Numbered from the stretch's first letter, positions 26,855 through 36,775 are shown. The stretch is DNA of 64,000 nt from an uncultured Oscillospiraceae bacterium (GCA_900540535.1 UQGM01000001.1:1-64000), one strand, 5' to 3'. A program made the numbers and translations. Notes: generated by a model from the sequence alone, not told the origin.

Positions 26855-29314
26855 TCAAAGTGAATTAAGAAGATTCTTCACGGTTTTAAGAGAGGATAAA
26901 AACTCCTTTAACACTTTGAATATATTCTTACCAACTGATTTGTTATTGAGAATCATCAGTATGGCTTCGCCCATTTCTTCCGTTATGGCTCCGCCGCTGG
27001 CAAAGATAATTGATTTAATGGGAGTCTGTACCGATGTCATGGCGATGTGATGTGCATCCTCGCCGCTGGATGAAACCGCAGCCTCCGCTGAAGAAAGCAC
27101 CGCCTTATATATCTTTTTGCCCCATTTTGTATTTTTGGCATCCTCAAAGGTATTGGTCATATTGAAAATATGATTTTCCGAATATTCCTTTGCAGGAATG
27201 GAATGACCCAAAACAGCTTCAAACTGGCTGTCAGGAACATCCGAAACCCTGCCCGTATAGTAAACAGGAGCTATTGCTCTTAAATCCTCTATGGGATCGG
27301 GATTTTCCGCCGGTCTTATTTTAAGGCTTCCCTTAAGACGTATATCACGGCTGCTGGCTCCGATTAAAACATGGAATACTCCGTCCTCAACAGTCCAGTC
27401 ATTTGTAAGGGTATTATAAAAGGCAAAGGCACGGGTATCAAGGTGAACAGTGACACGTTTTTCCTCTCCCGGCTGGAGATATACCTTTGTAAACTCCTTA
27501 AGTTCCTTGGCAGGACGGTAAACGGTGCTTTCCGTATCGGAAACATAAATCTGAGTGGATTCTGCTCCCGCAACATTGCCCACATTGGCAACGGTATAGG
27601 AAATATCCACTTCATCGCCGTGGTTTATTGTACGCTTTGAAATTTTAAGTGCTGAATATTTAAACTGAGTATATGAAAGTCCGTGTCCGAATGGGAAGAG
27701 GACTTCCTTTTCTGCTGTATCGTAGTAACGATAGCCCACATACAGTCCCTCACGGTATTCCGAAGTAATTGTAGAACCGGGGAAGATTTTATAAGTCGGG
27801 TTATCCTCAAGACACAGGGGGAAGGTCTCAGCAAGCTTGCCGCTGGGATTTACCTTTCCTGTAAGAATATCCGCAACTGCATGACCGCCTGCCTGTCCGC
27901 CAAGATAGCTGTTGAGAAGCGCCTGCGCCTTTGAAATCCAGGGCATTTCAACAGGTGAGCCGCAGGAGAGCACCACGATTATATTTTTATTTACCGCATA
28001 TACCGCATTTATAAGCTCATTATGTGCGGCAGGAAGCTTCATTGAAGTTCTGTCGTAGCCCTCAGACTCGTAATCATCCGTAAGACCTACAAAAATAATT
28101 GCCGCATCGCTCTTCTTTGCAATTCTGCATGCCTCTCCTATAAGTCTGTCGTCAGGGGAAGAGGATTTATTTTTATCGTATCCCTTTGCAAATTCGCATT
28201 TTACTCCTGCTTCAAGAAGGGCATCAAGGGCATTGTCAAGCTTTAAGGGATTTATTTTTGAACTTCCCGCACCCTGATATCTCGGTGAAATGGCAAGCTC
28301 ACCGATTACTGCATAATTTTTCTCACGGTTAAGGGGAAGTATATCATTTTCATTTTTAAGAAGCACCATTGACTCATCTGCAATTTTTCTCGCAAGGGCA
28401 TCGTGCTCCTCTGCGCTAAATGAAAAATCACCTTTATCAAGTGTCTCTTTTGCTCTGAGTATGATATCTAAAATTCTGTCAACGCTTTCGTCAAGGATGC
28501 TTTCATCAAGAGTTCCGTCCTCAAGGGCTTTAAGTATTCTTCTTTCAGCAATGCCGCTGGATGAAGGCATTTCAATTTGCTGACCCGCCTTTATTCCGTC
28601 AACAATCTCGTTTTCGGCGCCCCAGTCAGTTATTACAATACCTTCATGACCCCATTCGTTCTTAAGTATATCCGTAAGAAGCTTTTTGCACTCTGCACAG
28701 TACTCGCCGTTAAGACGGTTATATGCGTTCATAACAGTCCAGGGCTGAGCTTTTTTAACTACGTTTTCAAAGGCTGGAAGATAAATTTCCCTGAGTGTGC
28801 GCTCATCCACAACACTGCTTACCGTAAAACGTCTTGTCTCCTGATTGTTTGCTGCAAAGTGCTTGAGGGATGTTCCTACTCCCTTTGACTGCACTCCCTT
28901 TACCCATGCTTCTCCAAGCTGACCTGCAAGGTAAGGATCTTCTGAGAAATACTCAAAATTTCTTCCGCAAAGGGGACTGCGTTTAATATTAACTCCCGGT
29001 CCCAAAAGTACTGAAACCTTTTCTTTAAGACATTCCTCACCTAACGCTTCACCCATTTTATAGACAAGCTCTCTGTCCCATGAACAGGCTGTAGTTACAG
29101 CAGGAGGAAAACATGTCGCCGGATAACTGGAATTTATTCCCATGTTATCCATTTTTTCATCCCCCTGCTTACGCAGGCCGTGAGGTCCGTCACTGACCAT
29201 AATACTGGGAATATCAAGACGCTCTATACCTTTAAAATGCCAGCAATCCTTGCCGGAACAAAGAGAGGCTTTCTCTTCTCTCGTCATTTTCTCAATAAGC
29301 TTCTGATGTTTCAA
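26855..29314 (-). CDS. Glycoside hydrolase family 3 beta-glucosidase-like enzyme
   Basis: An 819-residue GH3 protein. It has the GH3 N-terminal TIM barrel with KHFAANNQ (about 151-157) and the nucleophile Asp230 in GIVITDWGAENE. The GH3 C-terminal alpha/beta sandwich and a fibronectin-III-like domain follow (NYTVANVGNVAGAE-like text at about 590-680). A further helix-rich C-terminal section of about 130 residues ends the protein. There is no signal peptide, so it is probably cytoplasmic. The start is TTG at 29314, with AAGGTG 7 bases upstream. Exact specificity (glucoside, xyloside or N-acetylhexosamine) is unknown. Confidence 0.88.
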   Translation of the reverse strand: MKHQKLIEKMTREEKASLCSGKDCWHFKGIERLDIPSIMVSDGPHGLRKQGDEKMDNMGINSSYPATCFPPAVTTACSWDRELVYKMGEALGEECLKEKVSVLLGPGVNIKRSPLCGRNFEYFSEDPYLAGQLGEAWVKGVQSKGVGTSLKHFAANNQETRRFTVSSVVDERTLREIYLPAFENVVKKAQPWTVMNAYNRLNGEYCAECKKLLTDILKNEWGHEGIVITDWGAENEIVDGIKAGQQIEMPSSSGIAERRILKALEDGTLDESILDESVDRILDIILRAKETLDKGDFSFSAEEHDALARKIADESMVLLKNENDILPLNREKNYAVIGELAISPRYQGAGSSKINPLKLDNALDALLEAGVKCEFAKGYDKNKSSSPDDRLIGEACRIAKKSDAAIIFVGLTDDYESEGYDRTSMKLPAAHNELINAVYAVNKNIIVVLSCGSPVEMPWISKAQALLNSYLGGQAGGHAVADILTGKVNPSGKLAETFPLCLEDNPTYKIFPGSTITSEYREGLYVGYRYYDTAEKEVLFPFGHGLSYTQFKYSALKISKRTINHGDEVDISYTVANVGNVAGAESTQIYVSDTESTVYRPAKELKEFTKVYLQPGEEKRVTVHLDTRAFAFYNTLTNDWTVEDGVFHVLIGASSRDIRLKGSLKIRPAENPDPIEDLRAIAPVYYTGRVSDVPDSQFEAVLGHSIPAKEYSENHIFNMTNTFEDAKNTKWGKKIYKAVLSSAEAAVSSSGEDAHHIAMTSVQTPIKSIIFASGGAITEEMGEAILMILNNKSVGKNIFKVLKEFLSSLKTVKNLLNSL

Positions 29315-29373
29315 AACAGCACCTTCTGTCTGTGTTTTCTTTATTTCATTATTCTTTCACAAAAACCTTAAAT

Positions 29374-30246
29374 TCACATAAAACCGTAATGTTTAAACCA
29401 CTTTTCACATAAATCGCTCCACTGAGCGGTAAGGGGATTATATCTTTTCTCGCTTTCAGGATCATCAGTTATTATTGCAAGACCCTGACCGTGGTCGCCC
29501 TCCGGGAAGAGATGAAGCTCCACGGGAACACGCATATCACCTAATTTTTCAGCAAGGACAAGGGATGTTTTGAAGTTTATCAGTGAATCCTCCATGGACT
29601 GCCAGATAAACGCCGGGGGAAACTGCATCCCTTTTTCCAGTACAAAATCAAAATATGCGATAATATTAAACTCATCGTCGTCATCATCGTCATATTCATC
29701 TACAAAATTCACTGCCGCATAGGCAAGCACCGCTCCATCGGGACGTGAAGAAACACGTTCCACAGGATCTTCGTCACAGGGATTTCCGTCATCGCCGCAG
29801 AAACAGGTCAGCGCCGCAAGATTTCCGCCCGCTGAAAAGCCCATAACTCCTATTTTATTTGCCAGTATGCCGTATTTTTCCGCATTGTACCTGAGAAAGC
29901 GAACCGCACGCTTTGCATCAAGCAAAATGACATCCCTTGAATAGGGAATCACACGATAATCAAGCACCGCAGCATTTAGCCCCATTTTATTGAGCCTTAA
30001 AGCTACATCCTTTCCTTCATGGGGAGATTTATTTGTATACGATCCTCCCGCCATAACCACTACACAGCCTGTTTTTTCATTTGTATCGGCTGGGAAAAAG
30101 GTTATTGATGGCTTTCGCTGACCGTATTCTTCCTTAAAACCTGGAACCTCTGAGTCCCAAAGGGGAATCTGTGTGTACTCCGACAACATTTTCCTCCACG
30201 GAGCATCAGAATCAATATTACCGAATATATCCGCAACACCCTCCAT
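29374..30246 (-). CDS. Alpha/beta-hydrolase, acetyl esterase-like
   Basis: A 290-residue alpha/beta hydrolase. The catalytic triad is likely Ser138 (GFSAGG), Asp220 (SMEDSL) and His252 (EGDHGQGL), with the oxyanion region MAGGSYTNKSPHEG. It probably removes acetyl groups from sugar polymers or oligosaccharides. It has a run of Asp residues (186-192, DDDDDDDE) in a surface loop. It lies 59 bases upstream of GH3 on the same strand, so the two are probably co-transcribed. AAAGGAG precedes the ATG. Confidence 0.85.
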   Translation of the reverse strand: MEGVADIFGNIDSDAPWRKMLSEYTQIPLWDSEVPGFKEEYGQRKPSITFFPADTNEKTGCVVVMAGGSYTNKSPHEGKDVALRLNKMGLNAAVLDYRVIPYSRDVILLDAKRAVRFLRYNAEKYGILANKIGVMGFSAGGNLAALTCFCGDDGNPCDEDPVERVSSRPDGAVLAYAAVNFVDEYDDDDDDEFNIIAYFDFVLEKGMQFPPAFIWQSMEDSLINFKTSLVLAEKLGDMRVPVELHLFPEGDHGQGLAIITDDPESEKRYNPLTAQWSDLCEKWFKHYGFM

Positions 30247-30490
30247 AGCATTGCTCCTTTCTTTAATCGTTTTAAATAGAAATAATACTATATGTATTAT
30301 TTTGTGCTTTTAATTAATACGCACATTTATTGACATTAATTAACTGTATCCTTAAGTATTCAGCAAAAAGCTTTGCTTTTGACTTGTCCAATTTATTTAT
30401 CTATTTTCAAGCCTTATTGAAAAATAATAAACTCTCTGTTTATTATACACTTATCTTAAAGAAAATGTAAATACATTATTTTTCTTTCTT

Positions 30491-31879
30491 TTAAAAATCT
30501 TCATCTGAAATATTTGCAGATATATTTTCTGACTCTATACCCAAAATCTGCTCTGACTCAGGGAAATCTATCTCCTCAACGCCTTTGAGCTTTTTGGTAA
30601 TAATAGTATTTCTCTTCTGAGCGTCATCAAGAGCTTTACCTGCCTCGTCGATTTTCTTCTTTGCCTTATCGAGAATGCCGCCGAATTTATCGTACTGACT
30701 CTTTGCAGCAGCAAGAATTTTTCTAACCTCGTTGGCTTTTTCATTGATAGTTACCGCTTTGAATCCGATTGAAAGAGAGTTAAGCAGTGCGGTTATGGTT
30801 GTGGGTCCTGCAATCATAATATTATCGCTGAGAAGATTTTCGGGAAGTCCCGTTCTCGATGATGCTATCTCCGCATAAAGTCCCTCTGTGGGAAGATAGA
30901 GAATGGCAAAGGGAGTTGTAACAGGTTCGTTAATATACTTTGTAATCTCCTTTGCCTCGCCTTTAACTCTCGCTTCAAGAGCCTTTCTTGCATCGCTGAG
31001 AGCTGCGCTGTCGCCTCTGTCAGCTGCATCACAAAGACGTACATAATCTTCCATTGGAAATTTTGAGTCTATGGGAAGCAGGGTGAATTTACTGCTGTCC
31101 TCACTGGAGGGAATACGCACTGCAAACTCAACTCGCTTGCCCGAGTTTTTAACAGTTTCCACATTCTTTTCGTACATTTTCGGAATAGTCTGGTCGAGTA
31201 TGGCTTCAAGCTGAACTTCTGCCCAGGTTCCTCTTGCTTTAACGTTTGTAAGAACTCTGTTAAGACTGCTGATATTATCTGTAACTCCCGTTGAAAGCTC
31301 TTTCATTTCACCTAAGGATTTATAGAGATTTTCAAGCTGCTGGGATACAGTCTTAAAGGAACTGTCAAGACGTGAGGTAAGGGTAGAGGTGAGCTTTTCG
31401 TCAACAGTCTCTCTCATCTGATCGAGCTTCTTTTCGTTGCTCTCCTGCATTCTCGTCATATAAATTTCAAGGGTTTTAAGCTGCTTTTCGTTATTTGCCG
31501 CATTGGTCATAGCAATTTTGTTGAGTGCATCCCTTGTTTCAATTACAAAGGACTGCTGCTGCTTTACGCTCTGCTGCATCATATCGGAAAGCTTTGTGTT
31601 CATGCTTTCCATACCCTTTGACATTTCGCTTCTCATATTCATCTGATGCCTTGCGGTTTCATCACGGTTGCTTCTCATCTCTTCGGAAACACGTCTGTCA
31701 TTTCTGTTTACAAGTTCCGCAACAGTTCCGAGTCTTTCGGATACAGAAGAAATCTGCGCTGATATTTCAGAAAAACGTTTTTCATCAGCACCTTTATTTT
31801 TCTGTTTTGAAACCATAAGAATCAAAATTATTGATAATACCGCCGAAAGTGCGGCAAAAATCACTGCAAGGATTTCCAT
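30491..31879 (-). CDS. rmuC: DNA recombination protein RmuC
   Basis: A 462-residue RmuC: an N-terminal membrane anchor (about 3-22), a long coiled-coil segment (about 30-190), and the RmuC nuclease-like domain with TWAEVQLEAILDQTIP, LPIDSKFPMEDY and GPTTITALLNSLSIGF. RmuC limits recombination at inverted repeats, as shown genetically in E. coli. It stands alone in the window. Confidence 0.93.
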   Translation of the reverse strand: MEILAVIFAALSAVLSIILILMVSKQKNKGADEKRFSEISAQISSVSERLGTVAELVNRNDRRVSEEMRSNRDETARHQMNMRSEMSKGMESMNTKLSDMMQQSVKQQQSFVIETRDALNKIAMTNAANNEKQLKTLEIYMTRMQESNEKKLDQMRETVDEKLTSTLTSRLDSSFKTVSQQLENLYKSLGEMKELSTGVTDNISSLNRVLTNVKARGTWAEVQLEAILDQTIPKMYEKNVETVKNSGKRVEFAVRIPSSEDSSKFTLLPIDSKFPMEDYVRLCDAADRGDSAALSDARKALEARVKGEAKEITKYINEPVTTPFAILYLPTEGLYAEIASSRTGLPENLLSDNIMIAGPTTITALLNSLSIGFKAVTINEKANEVRKILAAAKSQYDKFGGILDKAKKKIDEAGKALDDAQKRNTIITKKLKGVEEIDFPESEQILGIESENISANISDEDF

Positions 31880-32102
31880 AAATTAAATTGACCTCCAAGA
31901 AAATTCATTGTATACAGCATAATTATATCAATACCTGACTTTGTAGTAAAGGTAGATAGGCTTGAAAATAATTTAACAATCTTATGTTAAAGTTGCACAA
32001 AAGTGTTTATTCAATATTTAACACATATTGAAAATATTCTTATTTAAACTATTTAAAAAAGTCTCTTAATTTGATACCATATCGTAAAAAGGAGGATTTA
32101 TG

Positions 32103-34208
32103 ATGCTTTCTGATTACGATTTTAGATATACAGGTATAATGAAAGGACCTATGGAGTCAATCCCCGTAGGAAACGGCGATTTGGGAGCCAATATATGGGC
32201 GGAAAAGGACGGAATATATTTTCTGCTTTCAAAAACTGATGCATTCAGCCGTCTACATCGTCTGATTAAAACGGGATTTTTAAAATTCACTCTGCCGAAT
32301 AAAAAAGCCTTTGATACTTTGGAATTTCACCTCTCCCTTGAAGAAGGAATGCTTAAAATTAAAAATGAAGATATAAGCTTTGAAATATACTCCGATGCAA
32401 ATAATCCGATCTATTTTATAAACATCATCGGCGATATAAGCGGAGGATCGCTTTCACTTATAAATTACCGCAGTGAACCTGAAAAGATAGACCCTACAGA
32501 CAGGAGCAATTACCAGCTTAATCATGAAAAAAACACCCATATAGATTTTGACTGCACAGAGGATGCAGACACAGTATTTTCTATCGATGATGAAACTCTG
32601 GGTCAGTATCACAGAAATAGTGAATCCCTCTATAAATTCAGCCTTCATCACCAGCATCTGGAAGACTATGAAGGAGATGACCCATTAACGGATCTGACTT
32701 TCGGATTTCTGGCTTATTCTCCCGATGTCAATATAAAAGGCGAATCCCTTGAATTTAAGAAGGGTACAAAAAATGCTCGTGTAATTATCCACAGTCTTTG
32801 CGAAAAATGTGGAAAACCTGAAGAGTTCATTGATAAAATCAAAAATATTCCGGAAACAGACAGGGAAAAGCACATCTCTTACTGGAAAGAGATGTGGAAT
32901 AAAAGCTATGTATATATGAGCGGCTCAAAGAAACCTGAAAAACTCACTCAGGGGTATATTTTACAGCGGTACATGAATATCTGTGCCGGCAGGGGAAAAT
33001 ATCCCATTAAATTCAATGGTTCAATATTCACCTGTCAGCCGTCGCCTCACAGAGAGGAAAACATGGATTACCGCAACTGGGGAGGATATTACTGGCTGCA
33101 AAACACAAGGCTCATTTACTGGAATATGCTTTATTCCGGCGACTACGAGCTGATGCTTCCGTTTTTCAGACTCTATACCGATAACCTTAACTTTGCAAAA
33201 TACAGAACCAAAAAATATTTCGGCTATGACGGAGCTTTTTATCCGGAAACAATGAGCATTTTTGCCGCTTATGCCGACACAAACTACGGCTGGAACCGTT
33301 ACGGACTTCCTGACTCAGTAACCGAAAACACATACATACGCTATTATTACTGCGGAGCTCTTGAAGTCGCTCTCATGATGCTTTTATACTGCCGCAATTC
33401 AGGAAACATGGAATTTCTAAAGGAAGAATGTCTGCCTTTCGTTTATGAAAACCTCAAATTCTTTAAAAACCGCTTTACTCTGCCTGACGGTTCAATGAAA
33501 TTCCAGCCCACATCGTCCCTTGAAACATGGCAAAATTGCATTGACGATTCCCCCAACATAGCGGGACTTAAAGCAGTATGCGAAATGCTGAAAACCTTTT
33601 CGGAGGCTTCCGATGAATTAAAAAAATATGCAGACAGCATTCTGAAAGCACTTCCGGCGCTGCCCATAGGCAAAAAGGGCTTCAAAAAGGTGGTTTTGCC
33701 TTTCCATAAAAATGTGGATAAGGTTAAGCGTAACTGTGAAAACCCCGAGCTTTATACTGTTTTCCCATACGGAATTTATAAAGTAGGGGAAAAGGATTTA
33801 AATATAGGAATAAACACTTTCAAAAAGAGAAAAGAAAAAGCCTCCTGCGGCTGGCAGCAACACGGAATACAGGCGGCATTTTTAGGTCTTAAAAAAGAAA
33901 CATTCAAGGAGATAACAAGAAACTGCGAAAACACAAACAAAAACTGCATTTTCCCTGCCTTTTACGGTCCCAACTACGACTGGCTTCCCGACCAGGATAA
34001 CGGCTCTGTAATGAACATTGCCATAACAAAAGCTCTCATACAGTCAAACAGTGAAAAGATATTCCTTTTCCCTGCATGGGATAAAAAATTAAGCGTTTCA
34101 TTCAGACTGCCTGTTGACGATAATTTTATCACCGTTAAATATGAAAAGGGCAGAAAGCCGGAATATTCTTTCGACAAACCCGAAAGCCGTGAAGTTGTGG
34201 TAATGTAA
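32103..34208 (+). CDS. DUF5703-type glycoside hydrolase-like protein
   Basis: A 701-residue protein resembling the DUF5703 and GH95-like class: the N-terminal beta-sandwich starts with ESIPVGNGDLGANIWAEKDG, and the middle has an (alpha/alpha)6-type barrel feature (WGGYYWLQNTRLIYWNMLYSGDYELMLPFFRLY). The activity is not known; exo-acting alpha-linked glycan hydrolysis is a reasonable guess. ATG at 32103 is preferred over 32100 by spacing from GGAGG (32091-32095). No signal peptide. It is divergent from rmuC, with no operon partner. Confidence 0.72.
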   Translation: MLSDYDFRYTGIMKGPMESIPVGNGDLGANIWAEKDGIYFLLSKTDAFSRLHRLIKTGFLKFTLPNKKAFDTLEFHLSLEEGMLKIKNEDISFEIYSDANNPIYFINIIGDISGGSLSLINYRSEPEKIDPTDRSNYQLNHEKNTHIDFDCTEDADTVFSIDDETLGQYHRNSESLYKFSLHHQHLEDYEGDDPLTDLTFGFLAYSPDVNIKGESLEFKKGTKNARVIIHSLCEKCGKPEEFIDKIKNIPETDREKHISYWKEMWNKSYVYMSGSKKPEKLTQGYILQRYMNICAGRGKYPIKFNGSIFTCQPSPHREENMDYRNWGGYYWLQNTRLIYWNMLYSGDYELMLPFFRLYTDNLNFAKYRTKKYFGYDGAFYPETMSIFAAYADTNYGWNRYGLPDSVTENTYIRYYYCGALEVALMMLLYCRNSGNMEFLKEECLPFVYENLKFFKNRFTLPDGSMKFQPTSSLETWQNCIDDSPNIAGLKAVCEMLKTFSEASDELKKYADSILKALPALPIGKKGFKKVVLPFHKNVDKVKRNCENPELYTVFPYGIYKVGEKDLNIGINTFKKRKEKASCGWQQHGIQAAFLGLKKETFKEITRNCENTNKNCIFPAFYGPNYDWLPDQDNGSVMNIAITKALIQSNSEKIFLFPAWDKKLSVSFRLPVDDNFITVKYEKGRKPEYSFDKPESREVVVM

Positions 34209-34239
34209 AAGAAAAAACGAAATTTCAAATTTAATTTTT

Positions 34240-34277
34240 AAAAAAGAAAAAGCTCTCAGGAATCAACCTGAGAGCTT
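34240..34277 (-). terminator. Terminator for tRNA-Gly (minus strand)
   Basis: Minus strand: GCTCTCAGG, loop TTGATT, CCTGAGAGC, then TTTTTCTTTTTT. It also lies just past the stop of the DUF5703-type gene. Confidence 0.85.
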
Positions 34278-34283
34278 AAATTT

Positions 34284-34359
34284 TGGAGCGGATGACGAGG
34301 CTCGAACTCGCTACCTCCACCTTGGCAAGGTGGCGCTCTACCAGATGAGCTACATCCGC
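34284..34359 (-). tRNA. tRNA-Gly (anticodon GCC), CCA encoded
   Basis: Reverse complement begins GCGGATGTAGCTCATCTGG, folds to a cloverleaf with a CCTTGCCAAGG anticodon arm (anticodon GCC), a T arm GCGAGTTCGAGCCTCGT, and ends CGTCATCCGCTCCA. The CCA is encoded. 76 bases. Confidence 0.96.
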
Positions 34360-34447
34360 AAAACAGCGTAAGGATATTTTATCACAGATTTTCCGTTTGT
34401 CAACATCAGAAACAAAAAATCTGTGATAATTTGCTCCACGCCGAAAA

Positions 34448-34921
34448 TTACTGTTTTTCCGATCTGATATTTATACCGCAGCTTCCACTGTTATGACACT
34501 GGGTTACAGTTACCTGAACTCCGTCTTCTGTATAACCAAGATAGTTAAGTATAGGATAATCGTTTTTGTAATACTCATCATAAACTTCTACAGAAACTCC
34601 GGCAGATTCAAGCAATGAAATATATTCTCTCGCCTGCTCTAAAGTAAAATTTTCAAACGTATATCCGTAATAATCCCATCCGTAAGCAGTTCCATTTGAA
34701 AGCTCATACACCTGTGTATTTTCGGGTGCAGGAATATTCTCAAAAAGATATTTCTCTGTCCACTGCTTCAAAGGAAGTTCTGGGGCCTGCAGAAGATTGC
34801 TGTCCACAGTGCTTCCTTCTACACCCTCTTTTGAGCTACACCCCACAAAGACACCTGCAGTCAGAAACAAAACCAATACCGCCCCAATAAATTTGATTTT
34901 AGAAAAAGCAAAATCTTTCAC
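34448..34921 (-). CDS. Small lipoprotein of unknown function
   Basis: A 157-residue protein with a basic start, a hydrophobic segment (10-27) and a lipobox-like GVFVGC with the lipid Cys near residue 28. The mature part is Tyr/Glu-rich (about 50-157), including two patterns like YDEYYKNDYPILNYLGYTED. No family is recognised. It lies 35 bases downstream of the HAAS protein gene on the same strand, so it is likely co-transcribed with the PadR-HAAS pair. Confidence 0.7.
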   Translation of the reverse strand: MKDFAFSKIKFIGAVLVLFLTAGVFVGCSSKEGVEGSTVDSNLLQAPELPLKQWTEKYLFENIPAPENTQVYELSNGTAYGWDYYGYTFENFTLEQAREYISLLESAGVSVEVYDEYYKNDYPILNYLGYTEDGVQVTVTQCHNSGSCGINIRSEKQ

Positions 34922-34956
34922 AGCATAACTCTCCTTATTTAAATGAGCTTATTTTT

Positions 34957-35430
34957 TCACTGCTTGTTAAGTTTTCTTTTAAGATGAACCGAATAAATCA
35001 AAAGACCTGCAATCACAGCAAAAAATACAATATAAAGCAATATCAGTACGATATTTTCCGATCCTCCAATTACCTGAATATTTGTAGAACCGTTTGCGTA
35101 TCCGATAACGTTACCCATGGACATACGCTGATATATGTAATATCCCGTAAAGGCGGCAGCTGCAATTATAAAGGCAATTATTACCTTTATAATATTCTTT
35201 CGCTGTTTAATGTACTTTTTCTGCTCATCAGTAAGATCAGCATTTTTTATGACGTCATTTACAAACTCTTTTGGAGTTCCGAGACGGTTTATCAAATCAT
35301 TTTCACTCTCGCCGTGCTCCTTTGCCGAATCGAAAGCTTCCATAAGCTCTTCCAAAACGGAAGCTTTCAAATCATAGGGTACATTGAGCTTCCTTTTAAC
35401 TGATTTTATGTATTTCTCTTTATTTGTCAT
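34957..35430 (-). CDS. HAAS-domain/DUF1700-like membrane protein
   Basis: A 157-residue protein. The N-terminal HAAS helical domain (about 1-70) has EELMEAFDSAKEHGESENDLINRLGTPKEFV, and two transmembrane helices follow (about 80-102 and 122-146). HAAS-domain membrane proteins are commonly encoded beside PadR regulators. The start overlaps the PadR gene by 11 bases, consistent with translational coupling. Function is not established. Confidence 0.82.
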   Translation of the reverse strand: MTNKEKYIKSVKRKLNVPYDLKASVLEELMEAFDSAKEHGESENDLINRLGTPKEFVNDVIKNADLTDEQKKYIKQRKNIIKVIIAFIIAAAAFTGYYIYQRMSMGNVIGYANGSTNIQVIGGSENIVLILLYIVFFAVIAGLLIYSVHLKRKLNKQ

Positions 35431-35785
35431 TATTCTTTTCCTCCTCAGAAAGGGTCATAAAGGAATTTACACATTCAACATAATCACGCCAGAAATCTTT
35501 CATGGCGCTGAGAGCCGCTTTTCCCTCATCTGTTGCGGAATAATATTTCTTCATTCCGCCGTTGGCAGGGGATGGAGCCATTCTGCTTTTTATAAGTCCG
35601 TTTTTTTCAAGTCTGTATAAAACAGGATATACTGTTCCCTCTCTGGTGTATCCGAAAATCCTGCCGCCTCTTTCGTTGAGATTTGTTATTATCTCATATC
35701 CGTAGGTTTCCTTTTCGCTGATAAGGCTAAGCAGTACCATTTCAAGGGAACCTTTTTTGAATTGCTGTTCGTATTTGTTTTCCAC
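35420..35785 (-). CDS. PadR-family transcriptional regulator
   Basis: A 121-residue winged-helix PadR protein: FKKGSLEMVLLSLISEKETYGYEI, then RIFGYTREGTVYPVLYRLEKNGLI, then MKKYYSATDEGKAAL. Start is GTG at 35785, with GGGAG upstream; a longer upstream frame is unlike PadR. It probably represses its own operon; see the palindrome at 35815-35828. Confidence 0.93.
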   Translation of the reverse strand: MENKYEQQFKKGSLEMVLLSLISEKETYGYEIITNLNERGGRIFGYTREGTVYPVLYRLEKNGLIKSRMAPSPANGGMKKYYSATDEGKAALSAMKDFWRDYVECVNSFMTLSEEEKNNDK

Positions 35786-35814
35786 TTTAATCTCCCTTGC
35801 TTCACTATTTTGTA

Positions 35815-35828
35815 TTACTAAGTAGTAA
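35815..35828. promoter_or_regulatory. Putative PadR operator TTACT-AAGT-AGTAA
   Basis: A perfect 5-bp inverted repeat with a 4-base centre, placed at the predicted transcription start of the padR operon. Autorepression is inferred from position and symmetry. Confidence 0.55.
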
Positions 35829-35832
35829 AGTA

Positions 35833-35861
35833 AAAATATCATATTCTGTAAAGGATGTCAA
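35833..35861 (-). promoter_or_regulatory. Promoter of the PadR-HAAS-lipoprotein operon
   Basis: Minus strand TTGACA (35856-35861), exactly 17 bases, TATTTT (35833-35838). Transcription would start near 35826. Confidence 0.8.
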
Positions 35862-35910
35862 TAAGCAAATAAATTTGTTTCGCAAAATATGCTTAAATCC
35901 CCTGAAACCC

Positions 35911-35939
35911 TTGACTTATAAGGATTTAACTGCTATAAT
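35911..35939 (+). promoter_or_regulatory. Promoter of rpsF-ssb-rpsR
   Basis: TTGACT (35911-35916), 17-base spacer, perfect TATAAT (35934-35939). The leader (about 35946-36021) has GC-rich segments (CTCCGGAAAAGGTCCGGGG) that could hold an S6:S18-responsive element; the fold was not tested. Confidence 0.85.
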
Positions 35940-36021
35940 ACCAAACTGTCGGTTTATGTTTACCGGCAATCCTTGCTCCGGAAAAGGTCCGGGGCCAAAG
36001 ACCAGAAGGAGGTGCTTTTAG

Positions 36022-36312
36022 ATGGCAAACCAGAACAGCTATGAAACAATGCTTGTTTTCTCCGTCAAGAACGGCGAGGAAAAGGCACAGGAGCTTGTAG
36101 CAAAGTTCAAGGCTCTCATGGAGGCTAACGGTACTGTGGAGAGCGTTGACGAGTGGGGCAAGAGAAGACTTGCTTACCTTATCGACGATGAGCCCGAGGG
36201 ATACTATGTTGTTGTAAACCACACATGTGCTCCCGAGTTCCCCGCAGAGCTTGAGCGTGTTCTTAAGATTACTGATGGCGTGCTTCGTTCACTCATCGTA
36301 AAGAAGAACTGA
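36022..36312 (+). CDS. rpsF: 30S ribosomal protein S6
   Basis: A 96-residue S6: NSYETMLVFSVKNGEEKAQELVAKFKALMEANG, then VDEWGKRRLAYLIDDEPEGYYV. S6 pairs with S18 on the 30S platform. The RBS AAGGAGG precedes the start. It is the first gene of rpsF-ssb-rpsR. Confidence 0.96.
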   Translation: MANQNSYETMLVFSVKNGEEKAQELVAKFKALMEANGTVESVDEWGKRRLAYLIDDEPEGYYVVVNHTCAPEFPAELERVLKITDGVLRSLIVKKN

Positions 36313-36325
36313 GGAGGCCCTGAAA

Positions 36326-36775
36326 ATGCTTAACTGTGCAGTTATCATGGGCAGGCTTACAGCCGACCCCGAGCTTCGTACAACCCCTAACGGAATTTCC
36401 GTAACAAGTTTTTCCGTTGCAGTTGACAGAAGCTATCAAAGAGCAGGTGAAGACAGGCAGACAGACTTTATAAACGTCGTCGCCTGGAGAAATACTGCTG
36501 AATTTGTTTCCCGCTATTTCCGCAAAGGTTCCATGATTGCGGTACAGGGTTCAATCCAGACCCGCAACTATGAGGACAGAAACGGAAACAAGAGAACAGC
36601 ATTCGAAATTGTTGCGGATAACGTAAGCTTCTGCGGTTCAAAGAGCGAAAGCGGAACCGGTGGAGCTGCTCCTGCAAGACAGGCTGCACCCGCAGCGCCT
36701 GCACCGTCTTTTTCAACGGGCAGCGCAGATGATTTCGACGATTTAAGTTCGGACGAAGAATTACTTCCGTTCTAA
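36326..36775 (+). CDS. ssb: Single-stranded DNA-binding protein
   Basis: A 149-residue SSB. OB fold: MLNCAVIMGRLTADPELRTTPNGISVTSFSVAVDR. The C-terminal acidic interaction tip is DDFDDLSSDEELLPF, ending in the conserved PF. An Ala/Pro linker joins the two. It coats single-stranded DNA and recruits replication and repair proteins. Confidence 0.97.
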   Translation: MLNCAVIMGRLTADPELRTTPNGISVTSFSVAVDRSYQRAGEDRQTDFINVVAWRNTAEFVSRYFRKGSMIAVQGSIQTRNYEDRNGNKRTAFEIVADNVSFCGSKSESGTGGAAPARQAAPAAPAPSFSTGSADDFDDLSSDEELLPF

